IMG/VR virus record: IMGVR_UViG_3300031659_000095
Location: 1 to 23,914 of that record
Reading direction: 5' to 3' (one strand)
Source: a virus
DNA length: 23,914 nt
Positions 5,825-14,013 of the stretch are shown piece after piece (the first letter of the stretch is position 1; each line of letters starts with the position of its first letter). The notes beneath the pieces are model-generated. The model saw nothing but the letters and a program-made list of their open reading frames with translations, made no database searches and had not been told where the DNA came from. The position numbers were made by a program, and so were the translations under genes.

Positions 5825-6382
5825 ATGGGTGATAAGATAAAAAAACCTGAGAGATACAAGTTTGAAGGAGGAGAGTGGTGGTATTATTATCCAGAAAGCG
5901 GAACTAGTATTGAATCAGGAAATCATATTAAAGAAAGAGCAACCACTTTAAGACGTAAGCTAGATAAGATTAATTCAGAAAAGAAAAAGCATATGTATGT
6001 AAATGGTGAAAGGATTGCTGATACTCACCCCCTGTACAAGGCAGGAAGATACAAAGGGTTTGAGGAAGCGGCCTTTAGTTCTTTGGAAAACTACAAAGAC
6101 AGTGCGGAAGGTGAGGTTTACATAATTACTAACAAAGCGTGGCCTGAGTGGGTAAAGGTAGGCATGGCTGTAGACTCACAGGACAGGCTTAAGAATTATC
6201 AAACGTCCTCGCCCTTTAGAGATTATGTTTTACTGTACGTTTATGAAGTAAACGATAGGAGAGCAGGGGAATCAGCGGCACACACAAGACTAGCCAAGGA
6301 GTGCGACAACATTAACGAGTGGTTTAGAATCCCACCTGCTATAGCTAACGAGCTAATACTGGAAGTGATACATGAATACTAA
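5825..6382 (+). CDS. GIY-YIG nuclease of the T5orf172 type
   Basis: A 185-residue protein if begun at ATG 5825. The C-terminal 90 residues carry a GIY-YIG-like nuclease domain of the T5orf172 type: VYIITN in place of GIY, then VKVGMAVDSQDRLKNYQTSSP with the catalytic-type Arg, then AHTRL and NEWF. The N-terminal part is charged, with a WWYYY aromatic cluster and a Lys/Glu-rich helix. It would cut DNA; the target is unknown. Such genes are often selfish inserts, and this one sits between polymerase and exonuclease genes. The start is uncertain: ATG 5825 lacks a ribosome binding site, while TTG 5777 has AGGAGA 8 bases upstream and would overlap the polymerase end by 29 bp (201 residues). The end overlaps the exonuclease gene by 11 bp. 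Confidence 0.85.
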   Translation: MGDKIKKPERYKFEGGEWWYYYPESGTSIESGNHIKERATTLRRKLDKINSEKKKHMYVNGERIADTHPLYKAGRYKGFEEAAFSSLENYKDSAEGEVYIITNKAWPEWVKVGMAVDSQDRLKNYQTSSPFRDYVLLYVYEVNDRRAGESAAHTRLAKECDNINEWFRIPPAIANELILEVIHEY

Positions 6383-7127
6383 ACCAAAAGGTAAGCCCTT
6401 TGACAAATGTTTTATTGATGCTGATTCAATTATCTATCGGATAGCAATGAAGGACATTAGTTTAGAGACAGCTAATAAGTATTATGATGAGGAGATAGAG
6501 AAGATAGGGTGGGACACTTGTAGTAGTGAAGTGTTCGTAGCTATCAAAGGCTCAGGTAACTTTCGTTATGAGATAGCTGAGGATTATAAGAACAACCGCA
6601 AACAACAAGGCGAAGAAGACCCTGATCCCAAGCTTACGGAAAGACGCAAGGCAATTAATGAGTACGCCTACAGCTTAGGCCACCATAAGTCAGACGGTTG
6701 TGAGGCAGATGACATAGTAAGCATTTGGGCGCAGGAAGCATTGGACGCTGAGGAACACTTTGTCATAGCTCACATAGATAAAGACATTGACATGGTAGAA
6801 GGTTGGCATTATAACTTCAACAAAGAAACTTTATACCACATTTGTAAAGACCAAGGCTATTATAAAATGTGCATACAGATGCTTACAGGAGACTCTACTG
6901 ATAAAATTCAAGGTCTTGTAGGCATTGGCGTTAAGAGAGCAGAGAAGCTTCTAGCTGATGTCCGTAAGCCTGACATGCTTGCTAAGGTACAAGAGGCATG
7001 GCAAAAGGCTCACCCTGAGGATTGGCAGGACAGGCTAGAGGTATGTTGGAACTTGATCTACATGCGTAGGGATTGGGGTGGCTTTCGTAGGCTAACGATA
7101 GAGGATACTTTAGATGTCTCAGTTTAG
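6372..7127 (+). CDS. 5'-3' exonuclease (T7 gp6 / FEN family)
   Basis: A 251-residue nuclease from ATG 6372 with GGAAGTG upstream. It would remove RNA primers and 5' flaps and may break down host DNA. Visible marks of the family are the N-terminal metal ligands in FIDADS (Asp16, Asp18), the GCEADDIVSIWA acidic cluster, the IDKDIDM acidic pair, and the helix-three-turn-helix TGDSTDKIQGLVGIGVKRAEKLL that grips DNA. The order and spacing match RNase H/FEN-type phage exonucleases, and length is near the 300 of T7 gp6. It lies in the replication operon and overlaps both neighbours (11 bp and 14 bp), implying coupled translation. Confidence 0.93.
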   Translation: MNTKPKGKPFDKCFIDADSIIYRIAMKDISLETANKYYDEEIEKIGWDTCSSEVFVAIKGSGNFRYEIAEDYKNNRKQQGEEDPDPKLTERRKAINEYAYSLGHHKSDGCEADDIVSIWAQEALDAEEHFVIAHIDKDIDMVEGWHYNFNKETLYHICKDQGYYKMCIQMLTGDSTDKIQGLVGIGVKRAEKLLADVRKPDMLAKVQEAWQKAHPEDWQDRLEVCWNLIYMRRDWGGFRRLTIEDTLDVSV

Positions 7128-7491
7128 ATCAGGACTTGAGAAAAACTTATCAGAGAAGTTAGACGGTCAGTATAAGTTTGAGCCTTACAGCTTACCTTAC
7201 ACGACACACAGGAAGTACATACCTGACTTTGTACATGAAGACAAGAAGGTATTGATAGAGTGTAAAGGGTTCTTTAGGGCGGGTGATACACAGAAGTATA
7301 CAGCGGTGCGAGATAGTCTCGACAACTGGGAACTAGTGTTTGTCCTCAGCAACCCAAGCAAGAAGGTAAGGAAAGGCGGTAAGATTACAATGGGCGAGTG
7401 GTGTGAGAAAAATAACTTTAAGCACTACACGGTTGCTACAGCAAAGGAAATGACAAAGTATATTAAAGGGAAGAAGAAGCCATGTCCTTAA
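7114..7491 (+). CDS. Endonuclease I, Holliday junction resolvase (T7 gp3-like)
   Basis: A 125-residue protein from ATG 7114. It opens MSQFRSGLE, matching the FRSGLE of T7 endonuclease I, and carries the full PD-(D/E)xK set: Glu9, Asp38 (YIPDF), Glu49 and Lys51 (IECKG). The later MGEWCEKNNFKHY matches the YGEFCEKHGIKF segment of T7 gp3. The enzyme resolves branched DNA and, in T7, also helps degrade host DNA, feeding nucleotides to the reductase encoded downstream. T7 gp3 has 149 residues, so this copy is slightly shorter at the N-terminus. It works as a domain-swapped dimer in T7. The end is basic (KGKKKP). It overlaps the exonuclease gene by 14 bp. Confidence 0.95.
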   Translation: MSQFRSGLEKNLSEKLDGQYKFEPYSLPYTTHRKYIPDFVHEDKKVLIECKGFFRAGDTQKYTAVRDSLDNWELVFVLSNPSKKVRKGGKITMGEWCEKNNFKHYTVATAKEMTKYIKGKKKPCP

Positions 7492-7667
7492 CACTTGAAG
7501 AACTTAAAGAAAAGATTATAATAAATGTAGATGAGTTATTGGTTCTTGAGTTGTTAGACATTAGTACCAAGGACTTGCTAGAAGCTTTTGAACATAGGCT
7601 TATCAGAAACTTTGATGAGATAGCTGAAGACTTTAAAGATGAGGAAATGATTGATGAGACTGAATGA
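7482..7667 (+). CDS. Unrecognised small acidic helical protein
   Basis: A 61-residue protein from ATG 7482 with GGAAGAAG upstream, overlapping the endonuclease gene by 10 bp and the next gene by 14 bp. It is very acidic and Leu/Ile-rich (LEELKEKIIINVDELLVLELLDIS and onward), probably two or three helices. Proteins with this look, placed in the DNA metabolism operon, are common in marine and T7-like phages, but I cannot name a function. The LELLDIS.KDLLEAFE pattern may be a helical hairpin for protein binding. Confidence 0.7.
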   Translation: MSLTLEELKEKIIINVDELLVLELLDISTKDLLEAFEHRLIRNFDEIAEDFKDEEMIDETE

Positions 7668-8055
7668 CGCAACACCTGCTGAGTGGGACAGACTACGTAA
7701 AGAACACCCTGCTATGGAAAAGGAGGAAAAAGTGCAAGACCCCCTTTATAACAAATGGATTGACGCGGCAATGGAGGAGGCACATGAGATGATAGTAAAG
7801 GAAAGTTGTACTCAAGACCTTGATTGGGGAGAGTGTGTGATCAACAGACCTATACACTACAACACAGGAAACATTGAGTGTATAGAAGCCATTGAAGAGT
7901 CCATGTCCTCAGTAGCTTTTAAGGGCTATCTCAAGGGCAACTGCATGAAGTACCTTTGGCGTTATGACTACAAGGGTAAGCAAGGGGAAGACTTACGGAA
8001 AGCACAGTGGTATTTAGACAAATTAACCATAATGGTTACAGAGGAGAACACTTAA
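7654..8055 (+). CDS. DUF3310 protein, T7 gp1.7-like nucleotide kinase family
   Basis: A 133-residue protein. ATG 7654 is chosen over the TTG one codon earlier because of the ATG and the GAGG 9 bases upstream. Residues from about 65 to 125 carry the DUF3310 signature: RPIHYNTGNIECIEAIE, then FKGYLKGNCMKYLWRYDYKGK, then EDLRKAQWYLDKL. DUF3310 includes T7 gp1.7, shown to phosphorylate dTMP and dGMP, so a role in dNTP supply fits its place just before the ribonucleotide reductase. The first 60 residues are a variable acidic region. Family is recognised with confidence; catalytic activity in this member is inference. Stop and next ATG overlap (TAATG). Confidence 0.88.
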   Translation: MRLNDATPAEWDRLRKEHPAMEKEEKVQDPLYNKWIDAAMEEAHEMIVKESCTQDLDWGECVINRPIHYNTGNIECIEAIEESMSSVAFKGYLKGNCMKYLWRYDYKGKQGEDLRKAQWYLDKLTIMVTEENT

Positions 8056-9932
8056 TGGATCAGTATCAACAGTTTATACACAAGAGCCGCTACGCACGTT
8101 GGATGCCAGAGCATAACCGTAGAGAGACATGGAGTGAGACAGTGTTTCGTTATGTACAGTTCTGGAGAGATCGTGAGCAGATTACAGTCAAGGAAGGACA
8201 GAAGCTATACGATGCAATACATAACCTAGAAGTTATGCCTAGCATGAGATGCATGATGACAGCAGGGGTGGCCTTAGACAAAGACAACGTAGCAGGGTTT
8301 AACTGTAGCTACTTGCACATAGACTCTCCACGCTCTTTTGACGAGCTTATGTACGTGCTTATGTGCGGTACAGGTGTGGGCTTTAGTGTTGAACGTAACT
8401 TTATCAATAAGCTACCAGAGATTGCTGAGACATTCCATAAGACCGACAGCCTCATTGTAGTGTCGGACAGTAAGATTGGATGGGCTTCCGCATTCCGTGA
8501 GTTGATCGCTATGCTGTACGCAGGTAAGATACCTCAGTGGGACGTAAGCAGAGTCAGAGGATCAGGTGAAAGACTTAAGACCTTTGGTGGTCGTGCGTCA
8601 GGCCCAGAGCCTTTGGTGGACTTGTTTAACTTCTGCATTGAAGTCTTCCAGAAAGCTAAAGGTCGCAAGCTGACATCCATTGAGTGCCACGACATCGTAT
8701 GTAAGATTGCTGATATTGTCGTTGTAGGTGGAGTTAGACGTTCAGCATTGATTAGCCTGTCTAACCTGTCGGATCAGCGTATGGCTAAGGCTAAGTCTGG
8801 TGATTGGGGGAGGAATGAAGGACAACGTGCATTGGCTAACAACAGCGTAGCGTACACAGAGAAGCCTGACTTTGAATCTTTCTTGTCTGAGATGCAGACT
8901 ATGTACGAATCTAAAGCAGGTGAGCGTGGTATCTTTAGTCGTGTAGCGGCACAGAAGATTGCAGGTCGCAATGGTCGTAGGGATGCAGAGCAGGACTTCG
9001 GGACAAATCCATGTTCGGAGATAATTTTACGATCTAACCAGTTTTGCAATTTATCTGAGGTGGTTGTACGTGCTGACGATACACTAAAGACGCTTAAGGC
9101 TAAGGTAGAAGTAGCGGCTATGATAGGCACACTACAGGCTACATTAACTGACTTTAGATACCTTAGGAATATTTGGAAGAAGAACACAGAAGAGGAAGCA
9201 TTGTTGGGTGTAAGCATGACAGGAATTATGGATCACCCTGTTATCGGCACAGCATCGGATAAAACCGTAGAGTGGTTAGAGGAACTAAAGAATGTTGCTG
9301 TTAAAGTTAATAAAAAATGGGCTGAAAAACTTGGCATTAATCAGTCTACAGCTATTACGGCTGTTAAGCCAAGCGGTACTGTATCTCAGCTTGTTGACAG
9401 TGCTTCTGGGATACACCCTCGTTTCTCTAAGCACTACATTAGAAGGGTACGTAGCGATAAGAAAGACCCACTTGCAGTCTTTATGGAAGCAAAAGGATTC
9501 CCAGTAGAGCAAGATGTTATGTCACCTAGCTCCTCTGTGTTTAGCTTCCCTGTGAAAGCACCTAAGTCTAGTACAACAGTTAAGCAAGTAGGTGCAATGC
9601 AACAGTTAGCCTTGTGGAAGACATACCAGAACCATTGGTGTGAGCATAAGCCAAGCATCACTGTTTATTATACAGATGATGAATTCCTGCAAGTTGCTCA
9701 GTGGATATGGGATAACTTTGACATCTGTAGCGGTATTAGTTTGTTGCCAGTGAGTGACCATGTTTATCAGCAAGCTCCTTATGAGGACATTACCGCTGAT
9801 GAATATAAAAAACTACTAGCAGAAATGCCTAAAGGTGTAGATTGGATTGATCTTGAACAGTTTGAACAAGAGGATAACACAACAGGCAGTCAAGAGTTAG
9901 CCTGTGCGGGTGGTACATGTGAAATAGTGTAG
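8055..9932 (+). CDS. nrdJ: Adenosylcobalamin-dependent (class II) ribonucleotide reductase
   Basis: A 625-residue enzyme that would reduce ribonucleotides to deoxyribonucleotides using vitamin B12 coenzyme, without oxygen or a second subunit. ATG 8055 overlaps the previous stop (TAATG) and has GAGGAG 8 bases upstream; the GTG at 8007 would add 16 residues but lies inside the upstream gene. All five functional cysteines of the Lactobacillus leichmannii RTPR type are present: Cys84 (FNCSYL), Cys320 (NPCSEI, thiyl radical site), Cys331 (QFCNL), and the C-terminal Cys617 and Cys622 (ACAGGTCEIV). The 11-residue and 5-residue spacings equal those of RTPR. GTGVGFSVE and AVKPSGTVSQ form the substrate site. 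It is shorter than RTPR (739). Last gene of the operon, before the terminator. Confidence 0.95.
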   Translation: MDQYQQFIHKSRYARWMPEHNRRETWSETVFRYVQFWRDREQITVKEGQKLYDAIHNLEVMPSMRCMMTAGVALDKDNVAGFNCSYLHIDSPRSFDELMYVLMCGTGVGFSVERNFINKLPEIAETFHKTDSLIVVSDSKIGWASAFRELIAMLYAGKIPQWDVSRVRGSGERLKTFGGRASGPEPLVDLFNFCIEVFQKAKGRKLTSIECHDIVCKIADIVVVGGVRRSALISLSNLSDQRMAKAKSGDWGRNEGQRALANNSVAYTEKPDFESFLSEMQTMYESKAGERGIFSRVAAQKIAGRNGRRDAEQDFGTNPCSEIILRSNQFCNLSEVVVRADDTLKTLKAKVEVAAMIGTLQATLTDFRYLRNIWKKNTEEEALLGVSMTGIMDHPVIGTASDKTVEWLEELKNVAVKVNKKWAEKLGINQSTAITAVKPSGTVSQLVDSASGIHPRFSKHYIRRVRSDKKDPLAVFMEAKGFPVEQDVMSPSSSVFSFPVKAPKSSTTVKQVGAMQQLALWKTYQNHWCEHKPSITVYYTDDEFLQVAQWIWDNFDICSGISLLPVSDHVYQQAPYEDITADEYKKLLAEMPKGVDWIDLEQFEQEDNTTGSQELACAGGTCEIV

Positions 9933-9956
9933 CGTATTGTTTCTTATAGTTTACAA

Positions 9957-9974
9957 TGTATACTGTAGTATACA
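9957..9974. promoter_or_regulatory. Perfect 7-bp inverted repeat beside the terminator
   Basis: TGTATAC at 9957-9963 and GTATACA at 9968-9974 are exact reverse complements around a 4-base spacer (TGTA). It adjoins the terminator stem with one base shared. It could be a second hairpin in the terminator, a protein-binding site, or chance in AT-rich sequence. Confidence 0.5.
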
Positions 9975-10007
9975 AAAGCCCCCTAGGGAAACCTAAGGGG
10001 CTTTTTT
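9974..10007. terminator. Strong bidirectional intrinsic terminator between convergent operons
   Basis: AAAAGCCCCCTAGG, then a GAAA tetraloop, then CCTAAGGGGCTTTTTT. The stem is 11 bp with one C/A mismatch, extended by A/T pairs, with a run of six T on the plus side and four A (T on the other strand) on the minus side. It can stop transcription from both directions. It lies 41 bp after the reductase stop and 3 bp before the end of the last minus-strand gene. Confidence 0.93.
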
Positions 10008-10010
10008 GTT

Positions 10011-11693
10011 TTATTCTGTCGCCTCCATATCGTCATCAGCACCTTCAGGAGCAGTGGGTAGTTTCATAATTTCTACTAACATAGCACGATCAGTTTGCAA
10101 AGCTTTACGCATTTCATTTCCAAGGCTTTTTTTACCTAAGACACTATCTACTTCTCTTAAGGCCGCTGAAAGACCTCTACGTAAGCTAGGGCTAACACTA
10201 CCGCGATACACTGCATAACCTAAAGTTCCTGTAGCGGCAAGTCCTGTTAAAGCAGGTAAAGCACCTACAAAAGCAGCGCCGCCTAATACAGAACCAACTA
10301 TACCTACGTTAGCTACTTTACCTACCATAGTTTTAGGCATTGACAAATCAAGAGCATTGCTTACGTTTTGTGCAGTACGTCCTATGCTAGTATCTGCTTC
10401 TTGTGCCGCTTTAGGCAACACACGGTCTTTAGTTCTTAAAAGCAAGTGCTGTCTACGTAGTTTTTCTAAAACTTTAGTGTTTGGCACAGCTTCTGCAACA
10501 GACTCGTTTAAAAAATCCCTTACTAATCGCTGAGATACTGTCCAAGCATTTTCAGTTCCATCATAAGATGACTTACCTGCTTTTTTAGACCAATCGTCTA
10601 ACTGTCTACGAACGTCCATTATACTAGCAGGAGAGCCGTCTGCTTCTTTTAAAAGCCTTAATGCTTTGTTATATATTTTAGTAGCCACAGCCTTAGCATC
10701 CCCAATTAACACAGGGTTGTCATTTAAATCTATGTCTATTTTAACTTTAAGATCAGACTCAAGCTTTTTTTTATTAAATTTAAACTTAGATTTACGTAAT
10801 AACTTATTTAAACTATTGTGTGTAGTATTCACTTCTTTTTCTAGTACTTCTTTTATAGCAACAAAAGATTTTTTAGAGTTTATATCCTCAATACTTGATA
10901 GCACGTTGACCATCTCAACTTCAGTTTCTGTAGGAATGTAGGAATTACGCCCTTTTTCATCCTGAGTCATTCGTTCTGCTCTTTTTAGATCGTTAGCTGT
11001 TGTTGAGATAGGCTCAATAACTGTATTTAAGTAATCTCTTCTTTGACCTGTTTCTAAATGTATTGATCTTGCATACTGTTCGTCAGCTAGTGTACGTATA
11101 AGTGACGTATCCCTAACAGGCTTCCTTGTTAACGGAGGAGCAAACAACTCAGCGGTGTTAAAAACACCTTCCATTGCCCTACCAGTGCGGGGGTTAGCCT
11201 CTTTCCATTCCATGTAAGCATTAAAACTTGACTTAGCCGCTTCTAGCCCTGCACTTATTAAAGGGTTTTCTGCAACAACCCTCGCTGTTTCAGACAGGCT
11301 ATCAACTATTTTCTTTTCAACAGTATCAGGTATCATGTCGCTATACTGCATAGCTGAAAGTTTAACGCCTTGTCCTAGTAGGTCTAAGCCTGTACCTAAT
11401 AAACCACGCTTAGAAGCACCAAAAGCAAAAACTTTTTCAGGATTAGCAGGATCATCAAACTCTTGACCTAGTTCTTTTGCAAAAACAGGCACATCAGCAA
11501 TAGTTGCACCCATAGCACCAAAGGTTTTATTATAGTTTTTACCAGAAGTAAAAGCGGTAGGGTCATATCCTTCTACTGGAGCGGAGGCTTCTAAAGCATC
11601 TAACATGCCTACAAGTTCATCAACAGCCAATATGTCTTCTGCTTTATTTGCATCATCTAAAGCAGTAAGTAATTGTTCTTTTGTATAATCCAT
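10011..11693 (-). CDS. Probable virion/ejection protein with C-terminal membrane-like segment
   Basis: A 560-residue protein from ATG 11693 with AGGGA 7 bases upstream. No catalytic domain is recognised. The first half is Ala/Leu/Glu-rich and helical (EQLLTALDDANKAED near the start), the middle (about 270-340) is basic and coiled-coil-like, and residues 460-498 are a Gly/Ala/Val-rich hydrophobic stretch able to enter a membrane, followed by a charged helix and an acidic end (DDDMEATE). It is the last gene of the late operon, after the adaptor, nozzle and two other helical proteins. That position matches T7 gene 16, so a DNA-ejection role is inferred, although no transglycosylase motif is seen. 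Confidence 0.7.
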   Translation of the reverse strand: MDYTKEQLLTALDDANKAEDILAVDELVGMLDALEASAPVEGYDPTAFTSGKNYNKTFGAMGATIADVPVFAKELGQEFDDPANPEKVFAFGASKRGLLGTGLDLLGQGVKLSAMQYSDMIPDTVEKKIVDSLSETARVVAENPLISAGLEAAKSSFNAYMEWKEANPRTGRAMEGVFNTAELFAPPLTRKPVRDTSLIRTLADEQYARSIHLETGQRRDYLNTVIEPISTTANDLKRAERMTQDEKGRNSYIPTETEVEMVNVLSSIEDINSKKSFVAIKEVLEKEVNTTHNSLNKLLRKSKFKFNKKKLESDLKVKIDIDLNDNPVLIGDAKAVATKIYNKALRLLKEADGSPASIMDVRRQLDDWSKKAGKSSYDGTENAWTVSQRLVRDFLNESVAEAVPNTKVLEKLRRQHLLLRTKDRVLPKAAQEADTSIGRTAQNVSNALDLSMPKTMVGKVANVGIVGSVLGGAAFVGALPALTGLAATGTLGYAVYRGSVSPSLRRGLSAALREVDSVLGKKSLGNEMRKALQTDRAMLVEIMKLPTAPEGADDDMEATE

Positions 11694-11695
11694 GT

Positions 11696-13054
11696 TTATT
11701 CCCTATTGAGGAGATTTAGATATTTTGCCGCGTTTGGAGGAGTAGAGTACCCTTTTCTAGCAGGTAATGGAATATAATAGCTTTCAGCTAATTCAGGAGA
11801 TAACCCTCCTTTACCTATTGCAACAGACCTTTCAAGTGCTGTGTTACTTTTTGTTATTAAATCACGAGCATATTTTTCTTCTAATCTAAGCAAAGCACGT
11901 AAAGCGTTTTCGTCCATGCTTATGTCTCTTAAAGCAATTTTAGAAGCTACTTCCCTATCTGAATCCGAAAGGCCAGAACCTGCTCCAAAAGCGGGCATAA
12001 TTTTCATTAACTGTTCTGCTCTAAGTATTAGATATTGCTCAGTAGCCGCAATATTATCCATATCTTTAGGAACCATTCCTAATTCTTTAGCTACGCGAGA
12101 CACATTAAGGAAAAACTCAGCACCAAAACCTGTTTTAATGCCTCCCTCTCTATCTAACAAAGCCACAGACTCTTTATTAGTTCTTAGTATTTCTTCAGCA
12201 TCGCGAGCTTTTGAATTAAGCTCTAAGAAATTTGAAGCGGCACCTACAGTTAAAGCTTTAGCATAAGCATTAGATTCTGATAACTGTTTAGTAACCTGAG
12301 GAGCTTGTGTCAAACCTAACTCAGAAGGGAACGCCCATTTTTTAGTTTCGTCGTTCCAAACTTTACCCGCTTTATTAATACGAAAAGGTCTAGAAACACC
12401 CTTAGCATCATTAAAGACTTTAAGGTCAGCTTCTTCACCTGATATTGTACTAATAAACTCTGACACAGACAATCCATCATACTCGCCCCTATCAATAGCT
12501 TTTTCAATAGCTTCTCCTGCGTTTCTTGACTGAGCGACGGCTTTTTTACCTCTGCGTCCTTGCTGAGATACAACATCTTTTTCTTCCTGCTTTCTTATTT
12601 GTTCTGCGGCTTTGTCCATATCGCCACCGTTTTGCAACAACTCAGAAGTAGATGTTAAACCTAAATCTAATGCGGCTTGTATTAAAGTAGACCTACGCTC
12701 GTCTTGTGCTATTGCACCTTCTTGTTTTGCTTTAAATTGAGCTTCTATTTCAAAAGCTTTTTGTTGATCAATTGTACTTAAAAGCTGAACAATTTTAGGT
12801 TGGTCTTTTGGGTCTTTAGGGTTTAGTTTTTTTAACTCTTCCTGTACTTTTTGAGAAGGACTACGTAAATCCTTACCCATTAGTCCTCCCATCCCTTCAC
12901 GCGCCATTTCACGATACATAGGCCGACCTGCTTGAACGGCTTGTCCAATAGGCCCCATGCCTGAAGCATTTTTACTTAGCAAAGCTGTTGCTTGCTGATT
13001 AGGGTCTTGGGAAATACCTGTAAGCATTCCTGCATAATCTATTGAATCAGCCAT
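11696..13054 (-). CDS. Probable internal virion/ejection protein, helical
   Basis: A 452-residue protein from ATG 13054, whose ribosome binding site GGAGGAGGTG is coded in the Gly-rich end of the upstream gene, with stop and start overlapping (TAATG). It has a Gly/Met-rich N-terminal part (about 30-65: GMGPIGQAVQAGRPMYREM), a charged Lys/Gln/Glu helical region with coiled-coil look (about 65-190), a short domain with aromatic residues (about 190-245), and a long helical C-terminal part ending LPARKGYSTPPNAAKYLNLL. No enzyme motif, signal peptide or membrane span is visible. Placed between two other probable ejection genes; analogy to T7 gp15 is by order only. Confidence 0.65.
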   Translation of the reverse strand: MADSIDYAGMLTGISQDPNQQATALLSKNASGMGPIGQAVQAGRPMYREMAREGMGGLMGKDLRSPSQKVQEELKKLNPKDPKDQPKIVQLLSTIDQQKAFEIEAQFKAKQEGAIAQDERRSTLIQAALDLGLTSTSELLQNGGDMDKAAEQIRKQEEKDVVSQQGRRGKKAVAQSRNAGEAIEKAIDRGEYDGLSVSEFISTISGEEADLKVFNDAKGVSRPFRINKAGKVWNDETKKWAFPSELGLTQAPQVTKQLSESNAYAKALTVGAASNFLELNSKARDAEEILRTNKESVALLDREGGIKTGFGAEFFLNVSRVAKELGMVPKDMDNIAATEQYLILRAEQLMKIMPAFGAGSGLSDSDREVASKIALRDISMDENALRALLRLEEKYARDLITKSNTALERSVAIGKGGLSPELAESYYIPLPARKGYSTPPNAAKYLNLLNRE

Positions 13055-14013
13055 TATTCACCTCCTCCACCAAATAAACCTGATAACCAACCACTAGAAC
13101 CAAACGGGTCTAAATCTTTTAGCCATTGGGGGGTATCATACAACTGGTCTAAAAAACTATCATTTGTAAACGGATTAGAGTTTGAGCCATCTTGACCACT
13201 ACCACCCGTTAGTAAGCCACCTACAGCATTGGTTCCTGAGCCACTACCTAAAAGTAGGCTTGTTAAATCTTGATTCCTTCCTTGTCTCATAGCCCCTGCG
13301 TTTTGCTGTGCCTGTAGCAAAGCTTGTAAACCAGACTGACCTAACTGTGCTTGTAGCTGTGCGCCAGTTCTACCACCTGTGCTTGCAAGATTAGCCATGT
13401 TTCCACCCATACCTAAAGCCGCCAGTTGTTGTTGCTGTGGTACATAGCTTTGACCTAATAATCCTGTACCTAAACCTAACTGCTGTTGTTGCTCACCTAA
13501 AGCTTGTGATCTAGCTTGGTATGCCGCGGCATTCTTTGCTTCCTCTTGAGCTTTAGACAACGCAAATTGCTCTGGAGTTCCACCGTATTGTGAAGTACGT
13601 AAACCACCCCTACCTTGGGCTTGTAGCTGTTGGTTTAGCATCTGTTGCCTACGTTGTTCCTCAGGCATCTGTAAACCTCTAATTTGACCGTACAGGTCAC
13701 TAGAGGCTTGGGACACATCACCAGTTACATTACCAAACAAAGTGTTTGCTTGGGCTTGCATGGCTTTTTCCTGTGCCAACTGCTGAGGATTTAAACCTAA
13801 GTTAAAGCCCCCAGTAGCATCAACGGCTGTGCTACCTGTTCCCGTGGTTACAGCAAAAGGTTTAAAAGCAGACGTACCTATCGCTGTTTGTCCCATTTCC
13901 GTAGCCGCACCTAAAGCTCCTCTACCTATGTCTAACGCATCACCGATTCCTTGTTGCGAAGAATAATAACCTGCTCCCGCTTTTAATAAATCAGTTAAAA
14001 ACCCATTTGCCAT
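13054..14013 (-). CDS. Gln/Gly/Ala-rich probable internal virion protein
   Basis: A 319-residue protein from ATG 14013, overlapping the nozzle gene stop (TAATG), with GGGAG upstream. Composition is striking: long Gln runs (QQLQAQGRG, EQQQQLGLG, PQQQQLAALG), much Gly and Ala, few acidic residues until the end. It opens with a short amphipathic Gly/Ala helix (FLTDLLKAGAGYY) and ends with Asp/Pro/Trp-rich residues (DTPQWLKDLDPFG) and Gly-rich GLFGGGGE. This is the style of small podovirus ejection proteins such as T7 gp14, and gene order agrees. No domain is recognised, so the role is inference. Confidence 0.68.
   Translation of the reverse strand: MANGFLTDLLKAGAGYYSSQQGIGDALDIGRGALGAATEMGQTAIGTSAFKPFAVTTGTGSTAVDATGGFNLGLNPQQLAQEKAMQAQANTLFGNVTGDVSQASSDLYGQIRGLQMPEEQRRQQMLNQQLQAQGRGGLRTSQYGGTPEQFALSKAQEEAKNAAAYQARSQALGEQQQQLGLGTGLLGQSYVPQQQQLAALGMGGNMANLASTGGRTGAQLQAQLGQSGLQALLQAQQNAGAMRQGRNQDLTSLLLGSGSGTNAVGGLLTGGSGQDGSNSNPFTNDSFLDQLYDTPQWLKDLDPFGSSGWLSGLFGGGGE

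Noticed and set aside
8774-9217. A 147-residue minus-strand frame within the ribonucleotide reductase gene.
   Set aside because: The reductase frame covers conserved catalytic motifs on the plus strand here, so the minus frame is a shadow.
11841-12266. A 141-residue plus-strand frame opposite the 452-residue virion gene.
   Set aside because: Shadow of the real gene; rich in Ser and Leu with no motif and no neighbours on that strand.
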